Shown: positions 58,481 to 64,000 of the stretch, in pieces
Numbering within the stretch: the stretch's first letter is position 1
Layout of the letters: each line of letters begins with the position of its first letter
Notes under the pieces: generated by a model
The model's database searches: none
What the model was told of the DNA's origin: nothing
What the model saw: only the letters and a program-made list of their open reading frames with translations
Assembly: GCA_030681895.1 (NCBI GenBank)
Contig: JAUXRI010000177.1
Location: 19,968-83,967 of the forward strand
From: Myxococcales bacterium
Lineage (GTDB): Bacteria > Myxococcota > Myxococcia > Myxococcales > Myxococcaceae
DNA length: 64,000 bases
Direction: 5' to 3'
Translations under genes and position numbers: made by a program

Positions 58481-58770
58481 TGGTGCCCGCTCGAAATAGC
58501 TGGATCATCCTGCCCACTCCCGGGCACCACGTGGCGGGGGTCTGGGGGCACGGCAGTGCCCCCAGCGGGGTGACAGCCCCAGCGCGCCTGCGCGATGGGG
58601 CGCCAGAGGGGCCATGCCCCGATGCCCATAGATCCTGGCCAACGCATGCGTTGGCCAGGGGAAGTGCACCTCGCCATCACCCCGTTGATCCAGGTATTTC
58701 AGGCGAGGTGCACTAGCGGGTTGAGCCTCCCTGATGAGGGGCTCGGCACCCCTGGCCAGACAGGGCACCC
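58480..58770. repeat. Cluster of strong inverted repeats
   Basis: Starting at the DUF3309 stop: GTGGTGCCCG (58480-58489) with CGGGCACCAC (58521-58530); CTGGGGGCAC/GTGCCCCCAG (58542-58551, 58556-58565; loop 4); GGGGC/GCCCC (58608-58612, 58616-58620); a perfect 26-base palindrome (58634-58659, CCTGGCCAACGCATGCGTTG...); and GTGCACCTCGCC/GGCGAGGTGCAC (58664-58675, 58702-58713). Nothing suggests a coding frame. It may be a REP/BIME-like element, a structured RNA or a strong transcription barrier. Confidence 0.75.
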
Positions 58771-58825
58771 CCATGGCTGAAAGGCTGGGAAGCGTGATGT
58801 GGTGGGAGAACCTGTGGCACGGCCT

Positions 58826-60490
58826 ATGAATATCCCGGGAGCTTCCTTGGGCAGAACTCGAAGTCCCAGAACCTGCCTCATGGGCGTCTTGCTGGCGCTG
58901 GTCCTGCCCCTCCAGGCCGCCAAACCCACCAGGCCCGCGAAGCCGTGGAAGGCACTGGAGGCCAGCAAGGTTTCCATCGGAAAGATCGAGGTGGAGATCG
59001 GGGATGTGTTCGATCTCTCCAGGCCTGACGAAAACATCTGGATTGGCCGGTGGGCCAACCGCCTTCATATCTCCACGAGGGAGGGGGTCATCCGGAGGGC
59101 CCTCCTCTTTGCAGAGGGGGAGCGGGTGCGGGAGCGGCGGATCTATGAGACCGAGCGTCTCCTGCGTGCGCTGCCCTTCGTGAAGAGCGCGCGCATTGAT
59201 CCAGTGCTCCAACCCGACGGGACCGTGGTGGCCCGGGTTCGGGTCCGGGACGCCTGGACGACCCAGGTGAATGCGGGCTACTCGCAGGTGGGAGGCCAGA
59301 AGTCTCTGTTCCTGGAGATTGACGAAAAGAACTTCCTGGGTATGGGCAAGAGCGTGGCCTACGATTTTTCCAGGGACCATGAGCGCAGCACCTGGGGCTT
59401 TTCCTACGGGGATCCCCAGCTCTTTGGAAGCCGGTGGACCCTGGGAGCGCACATCCAATACCTCTCCGATGGGTTCGTGCGGAGCTTCAACCTGGAACGG
59501 CCCTTCTTTGCCCTGGACACCCCCTGGTCCACGGGTGTGGCCATGTCCCAGAGGCGGTCCAGCCTCTACCTCTACGATCAGGGGGTCGAGATCTTCCAGG
59601 CCCCCTTCGATCAGGATGAGGTCCGATTGACGGGGGCCTGGGCCCTTCACCAGCCCGGGGATCGGGTCTGGCGGGGGGGCCTCCTCCTCAAGCGCCAGGA
59701 CACCCGCTACGGGCCCATCACCACGACCGGTCCCTCGGGATCCCTGCCTCCGCCCCTCCTGAATGACCGGCGCCTCCGAGGGCCGGCCCTCACCCTCTCC
59801 ACCCAGGAGGATGCCTTCGAAAGCTTCGAGGACCTCCTGGGCATGGACACCCCAGAGGACTACAACCTGGGCTGGACAGGTGATGTGGAACTGGGAACCT
59901 ACAGCCGATCCTGGGGTTCCTCCATGGCCGCCCCCTTTTTCCGGGTCCGTGTGAGCAAGGGCTGGTCCCCCTCCAGCGAGGACCTCACCCTCCTGACGGC
60001 CTCCTGGGATGGCCGGAAACCCGCCACGGGCCTGGAGGACAGCCACCTGGGTCTCTCCCTGGTGCAGTACCACAAATTAACCCCGAATCAGATCCTTGCG
60101 GCCATGGCGGTCGTGGATCTGGCCCGCCGCCCGGATCCCGAACGCTGGTACTACCTGGGGGGCGACCAGGGCTTGAGGGGATTCCCCAACCAGCTCCATC
60201 CCGGGGATGCTCGCTGGAGCGCCTCCTTCGACTATCGGCTTCTGACGGAACAGCGCTGGTGGGGGCTCGTGAGACTGGGGTACAGCGCCTTCGTGGACGT
60301 GGGCTCCATCCGCCGGATGGATGGACAGGGGTGGTCCCGGGCCTACGCCGATGTGGGCGTCGGCCTCCGTCTGGGCAACCTCAAGAGCTCTGCGGGCCGC
60401 GTGATTCTTCTGAGCGTCGCCGCACCCCTGAACCGCGAACCCTACCAGTCCCGCTGGCAGATCACCGTCGGCAACACCATGCGCTTCTGA
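58826..60490 (+). CDS. BamA/TamA-like outer-membrane assembly protein
   Basis: The 554-residue protein starts with a signal peptide (CLMGVLLALVLPLQA). A POTRA-like domain (EGERVRERRIYETERLL; LPFVKSARIDPVLQPDGTVV) is followed by a 16-strand-type barrel with FLEIDEKNFLGMGK, GGDQGLRGFPNQL (the RGF motif of Omp85 proteins) and ends at MRF. Fewer POTRA units than BamA; more like TamA or a lineage-specific Omp85. GTG at 58799 is an alternative start. Confidence 0.87.
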   Translation: MNIPGASLGRTRSPRTCLMGVLLALVLPLQAAKPTRPAKPWKALEASKVSIGKIEVEIGDVFDLSRPDENIWIGRWANRLHISTREGVIRRALLFAEGERVRERRIYETERLLRALPFVKSARIDPVLQPDGTVVARVRVRDAWTTQVNAGYSQVGGQKSLFLEIDEKNFLGMGKSVAYDFSRDHERSTWGFSYGDPQLFGSRWTLGAHIQYLSDGFVRSFNLERPFFALDTPWSTGVAMSQRRSSLYLYDQGVEIFQAPFDQDEVRLTGAWALHQPGDRVWRGGLLLKRQDTRYGPITTTGPSGSLPPPLLNDRRLRGPALTLSTQEDAFESFEDLLGMDTPEDYNLGWTGDVELGTYSRSWGSSMAAPFFRVRVSKGWSPSSEDLTLLTASWDGRKPATGLEDSHLGLSLVQYHKLTPNQILAAMAVVDLARRPDPERWYYLGGDQGLRGFPNQLHPGDARWSASFDYRLLTEQRWWGLVRLGYSAFVDVGSIRRMDGQGWSRAYADVGVGLRLGNLKSSAGRVILLSVAAPLNREPYQSRWQITVGNTMRF

Positions 60491-60498
60491 TGGGATGT

Positions 60499-60575
60499 TG
60501 GTCGGAGCGAAGAGATTCGAACTCTTGACCCCCTGCTCCCAAAGCAGGTGCGCTACCAGGCTGCGCCACGCTCCG
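60499..60575 (-). tRNA. tRNA-Pro (anticodon UGG)
   Basis: Minus strand: acceptor CGGAGCG pairs with CGCTCCG; D-arm GCGCAGCCTGGTAGCGC; anticodon stem CCTGC/GCAGG around TTTGGGA; T-arm GAGTTCGAATCTC; discriminator A; CCA is encoded. All arms fold by inspection. It lies between two convergent genes. Confidence 0.95.
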
Positions 60576-60592
60576 ATGGGGTCAGTGTAGCC

Positions 60593-61741
60593 CTACTTGC
60601 CGCTGATCGCGACGCTGCGGAGGTTCAGGCCGGCGCGCTGGAGGTCGAAGAGCTTGCCGGCCAGGCCCACGAGGAGCTGGGTTTCCATCTCCTCCCGGCC
60701 GCGCTTGGTGGCGCCGGCGGGGGGGATGGCGGCAATATCGGCGGCGGTGCGGGTCCTGGACCAGGCCAGATCCATGGCAAAGGAAACCTTCTTGTCCTGG
60801 CTGGCCAGTTCCCCGGCGACACTGGACATGCGTCCGTCACCGCCATAGCCGATCCGCAGCCAGCCTGGGCCTTCGAAGCCGCGGCTGCTGTTGGCCACAT
60901 TGACGGACTGGAGCTTGCCTCCCTCGCCGTAGCTGAACTCCATGCGGGTATGGATGCCCTGCTCGTCGTTGCGGAAATCGAGCCGCTGAGGCTGCTTGGT
61001 GGCTTTGTCCACGGCGACCTCGAGCTTGCCGCGCTTCCAGAAGCCCAGACTCTGGGCCAGGCTTTGTTCGCGCTTCTTGGCATCCCAGCCCTGGGTCGGG
61101 GCATTGAAGACCAGCCGCTGAAGGGTGCGACCGCCGCTGGTTTCCTCCCCCGCCAGGCTGGCCTTGAAGGTGGGGGCGTCAATGTAGACGGCCTTGATAT
61201 CGTTCAGGGTCTGGCGGAACCAGGCCATGTAGGTGGTCGGCGCATCGGAGGGGGGCAGGTCCACCCGGGTGGTGTAGGCGTTCTGCTCCTTGCTGTAGAG
61301 GAAGCCGCGGTTGCCGCGACGGGCGTACAGAAGGGTGCCGAAGTCCCCGGCCAGATCGGTCTTGAAGTCGCCATTGGCGAAGTAGACGCCCTTGACCCGG
61401 AGGTTGGCCTGGCCACCCTGGCTGTTGCCCTTGACCTGGCCTTCGCTGAGGGTGTCCACCTTCTGGTTGACCACCGCCCCGCTGAGGGCCACGCCCAGGG
61501 TTCCCTGCATCTGGACAGAGGAAACGCCCTGGTAGGGCTGGCCGAACCAGCCTGCGTCCACGGCCTCGAGGGTCTGCCGCAGCCCCTGGCGGGCGGCTTC
61601 CGCCTCGGGGGTCGTCTTGACGGCGGCCTTCGCAGAAGCCTTGGGAGAGGTCTTCGCGGTGGCGGGCCGGGGGGCCTTGGCCGGCGTCTGGGCCGGGAGG
61701 AGGGTAACGGCGAGCAGGATGGGCAGGACGGATGGGCGCAT
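60593..61741 (-). CDS. Secreted protein of unknown function
   Basis: The 382-residue product has a signal peptide (MRPSVLPILLAVTLLPAQTP), an Ala/Lys/Pro-rich linker and a beta-rich domain (VQMQGTLGVALSGAVVNQK; LLYARRGNRGFLYSKEQNA; KPQ-QRLDFRNDEQG region) that could be a lipocalin or LolA-like half-barrel. I cannot assign it. Ends just before tRNA-Pro. Confidence 0.7.
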   Translation of the reverse strand: MRPSVLPILLAVTLLPAQTPAKAPRPATAKTSPKASAKAAVKTTPEAEAARQGLRQTLEAVDAGWFGQPYQGVSSVQMQGTLGVALSGAVVNQKVDTLSEGQVKGNSQGGQANLRVKGVYFANGDFKTDLAGDFGTLLYARRGNRGFLYSKEQNAYTTRVDLPPSDAPTTYMAWFRQTLNDIKAVYIDAPTFKASLAGEETSGGRTLQRLVFNAPTQGWDAKKREQSLAQSLGFWKRGKLEVAVDKATKQPQRLDFRNDEQGIHTRMEFSYGEGGKLQSVNVANSSRGFEGPGWLRIGYGGDGRMSSVAGELASQDKKVSFAMDLAWSRTRTAADIAAIPPAGATKRGREEMETQLLVGLAGKLFDLQRAGLNLRSVAISGK

Positions 61742-61757
61742 GGGGAACCTCGGCGGG

Positions 61758-62162
61758 CTAGCGATGAGGATGTCGGGGGGGGGACTTTGGTTCCGGCCGG
61801 GCCTTGGCGAAACAGACCCGGCATAGGGCCTTGGCCGGATCCTCTGGCACGAAGGGCAGGTACTCCTGGGCGCCGCAGGCCGCGCAGGTGATGTGGGTGA
61901 GGATGCGGGCCGTATCCTGTCCCCCCTTGCGCTTGTAGACGAACGACCGCCGGTAGCAATCCGGGCAGAGGTAGAACTTCTGGGCCGATTCGACCCGGAA
62001 GCGCACCCCGCACTCGGAGCAGATCTTTTCCCGGGGGGCCTTGGGGTCCGGCGGGGCCACCGGGGCCCGCTTGGTCAGCAGGACGGGGGGGCGGCTGGGG
62101 GCCGGATCCGGAACCGCATCCCCGGAAACGGGATCGTTCGAGGTTTTGGGCCCTTTGATCAT
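61758..62162 (-). CDS. Zinc-ribbon protein
   Basis: The 134-residue protein has a Pro-rich N-terminus and two treble-clef or ribbon units: CSECGVRF and YLCPDCYRRSF, then ITCAACGAQEY and ALCRVCFAKAR. Eight Cys in four CxxC pairs make two zinc sites very likely. It resembles proteins called zinc-ribbon domain or CxxC motif proteins. Starts 16 bases upstream of the secreted protein gene, same strand. Confidence 0.82.
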   Translation of the reverse strand: MIKGPKTSNDPVSGDAVPDPAPSRPPVLLTKRAPVAPPDPKAPREKICSECGVRFRVESAQKFYLCPDCYRRSFVYKRKGGQDTARILTHITCAACGAQEYLPFVPEDPAKALCRVCFAKARPEPKSPPRHPHR

Positions 62163-62259
62163 CGTGTTGCTTCCCCTGCGGCCGGGGCCGAAGGATCAGG
62201 GTACCCCATCCCGGGGTGGGCCGCGAGTTGGGAGCCCCGAAGTCTGGCATCCTGGGCGC

Positions 62260-63198
62260 ATGTCCCTCCCCGCCGATCTCCTGGAGCCCCTGCGCCGCGG
62301 CGAGCACCGGGCCCTGGGCCGGGCCATCTCCTGGATGGAAAACGGCCATCCGGGCGCCCGGGATCTCATGGCCCGGCTTTGGCCCCACCTGGGGCGGGCC
62401 GCCGTGATCGGCATCACGGGCCCCCCCGGTGCCGGCAAGAGCACCCTGACGGACCAGGTGGCCCGGGCCCTGCGGGCCGAGGGCCAGAAGGTGGGCATCC
62501 TGGCCGTGGATCCCTCCTCCCCCTTCAGCGGCGGCGCCATCCTGGGCGATCGCATCCGCATGCAACGCATCGCGGCGGATCCCGGCATCTTCATCCGGAG
62601 CATGGCCACCCGCGGCGCCCTCGGCGGCCTGGCCCGGGCCACCCAGGACGCCATTGATCTGCTGGACGCCGCGGGCTTCGACACCGTGCTGGTCGAAACC
62701 GTGGGCGTGGGCCAGGACGAAGTGGACGTGGTGAGCTGCGTCCAGACCTGCTGCGTGGTGCTGGTGCCGGGCATGGGCGACGAGATCCAGGCCATCAAGG
62801 CCGGCATCATGGAAGTGGCGGATCTGTTCGTCATCAACAAGGCCGACCGGGAGGGGGCCGATCAAGTGGAGCGGGAGCTGGAGGCCATGAAGTCCCTCGC
62901 CATGGCCCAGGCCTGGGATCCCCCCGTGCTGCGCACCGTGGCCCCGCAGGGCGAGGGGGTGGCCGAGCTCCTGCTCGCTTTGCGGGACCACGGCCGCTGG
63001 CTCCGGGACCATGGCGGCCTGGCCCGCAAGGCCAGGGAGCGGGCCCGGCTGCGTTTCGAATCCCTCCTGGCCGAAGCTGCGGTGCGCCGGGCCAAGGCCC
63101 AGGCGGGGCCCGCGCGCGTGGAGGCCGCCCTCCGCGGCATCGCCGACCGGACCCTGGATCCCTACAGCGCCGTCGCCGGGATCCTGGACGAAGGCTGA
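62260..63198 (+). CDS. meaB: Methylmalonyl-CoA mutase-associated GTPase MeaB
   Basis: The 312-residue G3E GTPase protects and reloads B12-dependent mutases. Motifs: GITGPPGAGKSTL (Walker A), VDPSSPFSGGAILGDR (Switch-like), ETVGVGQDEVDV and NKAD for guanine. A GTPase core is followed by the C-terminal dimerisation arm. The ATG here gives the usual MeaB start; a longer frame upstream is rejected. Although methylmalonyl-CoA mutase genes lie in the left half, the style break between them means they may not be from one genome. Confidence 0.95.
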   Translation: MSLPADLLEPLRRGEHRALGRAISWMENGHPGARDLMARLWPHLGRAAVIGITGPPGAGKSTLTDQVARALRAEGQKVGILAVDPSSPFSGGAILGDRIRMQRIAADPGIFIRSMATRGALGGLARATQDAIDLLDAAGFDTVLVETVGVGQDEVDVVSCVQTCCVVLVPGMGDEIQAIKAGIMEVADLFVINKADREGADQVERELEAMKSLAMAQAWDPPVLRTVAPQGEGVAELLLALRDHGRWLRDHGGLARKARERARLRFESLLAEAAVRRAKAQAGPARVEAALRGIADRTLDPYSAVAGILDEG

Positions 63199-63800
63199 GG
63201 GCGCGGCCGGAACCACAGATCCACCACGGCGTCTGGTGTGTTGGGGATCTCGCCCATATAGCGCACTTCCCCTCCGTCAGCCTCCGACTTCGAGACGCGC
63301 GCGGGGTCCTTCAGGCGCAGAGCCATCGCCGTCCGGGCATGCACCAAGTCCATGCGGACACGCACGAGATCCTTCAGGATGGCCATCTCGGGCTTGGGTC
63401 TCTCCCAGGGGACGGGCCGGCGCTCGGTTCCATATTGGGCGAGAGCTTTCGCATCCAAGTCGTCAGTCTTGTTCCGAAGGCCCAGAGATCGCAGGAAGGC
63501 GCTGGTCTGGACGGGGTTCACGATGGCGATATGCAGGCCGGGGTCCAGGTCGAGAAGCCAAGTCGCCAATTCCTCGGCAAAGGTGGCTGTGGCCTCCATG
63601 ACGAGGCCGATATGACCGTCCGGCCCAGCGTTGCCCCGCAACCAGGCGAGGAGGGCGCGGGCACCGTCCTCGCAACGCGGGAAAGAACGCACACGCATCG
63701 CTCGGAATTCCTCGTGCCCCCAGATGGCCGCTTCGAAAGTCGCCTTGGCCAGGTCGATGCCCGCCCAAAACAAGGCGTGAGGTGGGTGCTGACTCTTCAT
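63162..63800 (-). pseudogene. IS110-family transposase, 3'-truncated
   Basis: The frame begins MKSQHPPHALFWAGIDLAKA and carries the DEDD-type N-terminal domain of IS110 (GIDLAKATFEAAIWG; LVMEATATFAEELATWL; VNPVQTSAFLRSLG; KTDDLDAKALAQY). After about residue 155 the similarity to IS110 ends, and the expected C-terminal transposase_20 half is missing. The final part overlaps the meaB 3' end. Remnant of an insertion; no inverted termini seen, as usual in IS110. Confidence 0.85.
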
Positions 63801-64000
63801 GGGGCCTCCCATTTCGTCCGGGAAAGCCTATGTTTTCAAACGTGGGCGCCATGACCACTCTTGCAAATGCGGCAAGTCAACCAAGGTTGTCACCGGTCCT
63901 CCGGCGTGCCACGGGAAGGGGGATGGGCTGAATCTCTCTCTCGGCGATTATCTCAGCGCCATGAACGGAATCGGCACCATCCCCCCGTTTGAAACACGGA
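63801..64000. other. Right edge, unresolved
   Basis: About 200 bases after the transposase start. A plus-strand frame starting in the transposase ATG region stays open to the edge (for example GKAYVFKRGRHDHSCKC) but overlaps the transposase start and has no confirming signal, so I do not call it. Otherwise nothing recognised. Confidence 0.4.

Noticed and set aside
61204..63216. 670-codon minus-strand frame across meaB and neighbours
   Set aside because: Antisense shadow of meaB and of the secreted protein genes; no domain, repetitive Gly/Pro/Ala composition.
63799..64000. Plus-strand frame open to the right edge (KAYVFKRGRHDHSCKC)
   Set aside because: Overlaps the transposase start, lacks a ribosome site and cannot be verified because it runs off the window.

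Overview
The window does not look like one organism. From the left edge to about 51 kb the gene content and base use (very GC-rich, CG-rich codons) suggest a myxobacterium (Myxococcota): two Ser/Thr kinases with proline-rich tails, a PilZ-Hsp70 fusion, an FHA protein, many lipoproteins, PEGA/TPR proteins with a C-terminal membrane segment, GTG starts and 4-base GTGA/ATGA overlaps. From about 51 kb to the right edge the style changes: CCTGG/GGCC-rich genes separated by AT-rich spacers, an ice-binding lipoprotein, a DUF3309 miniprotein, a BamA/TamA-like protein, a tRNA-Pro with encoded CCA, meaB and an IS110 remnant. This is closer to Holophagae (Acidobacteriota, Geothrix-like), but I assign it only by impression. 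The change falls inside one open reading frame, a PAS-rich hybrid histidine kinase (49373-52939). That points to either an assembly chimera through a widely shared PAS cassette or a real recombinant gene.

Left part: (1) 2-6437 (+), a tight six-gene run: alpha/beta hydrolase, outer-membrane beta-barrel, lipoprotein, short PhaE-like protein, acyl-CoA ligase and PhaC-type synthase. It looks like a polyhydroxyalkanoate-type or acyl-ester pathway with envelope components. (2) 6943-10251 (-), an AbiEii-like nucleotidyltransferase with a small partner, then a nucleotide-salvage operon (nudix-tdk-upp-hpt). (3) 10386-12287 (+), a double PLD protein with internal HhH motifs. (4) 12317-16555, guaA and guaB on the minus strand around a plus-strand lipoprotein. 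(5) 16595-20986, an FHA protein, an HtrA protease, the PilZ-Hsp70 fusion and a broken DUF697/SHOCT gene. (6) 20991-26105 (-), HMG-CoA lyase, the methylmalonyl-CoA mutase B12 subunit, a methyltransferase, an unknown protein and the mutase catalytic subunit: branched-chain and propionate metabolism. (7) 26152-37976, an aminotransferase, a large CehA/PHP lipoprotein, a kelch lipoprotein, a PEGA protein, a histidine kinase and an M16 peptidase. (8) 38082-48455, a sirtuin, a secreted helper, two Ser/Thr kinases and several envelope lipoproteins. (9) 48468-52939, a REC-cyclase remnant coupled to the hybrid kinase.

Right part: ice-binding lipoprotein, AI-2E-type permease, REC-zinc-finger regulator, small envelope proteins, a cluster of strong inverted repeats (58480-58770), the outer-membrane assembly protein, tRNA-Pro, a secreted protein, a zinc-ribbon protein, meaB and a truncated IS110 transposase.

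A short repeat (consensus TCAGGCYCGGCGCCGTYTGAGT) lies directly after stop codons at four places in the left part and seems to mark that genome.
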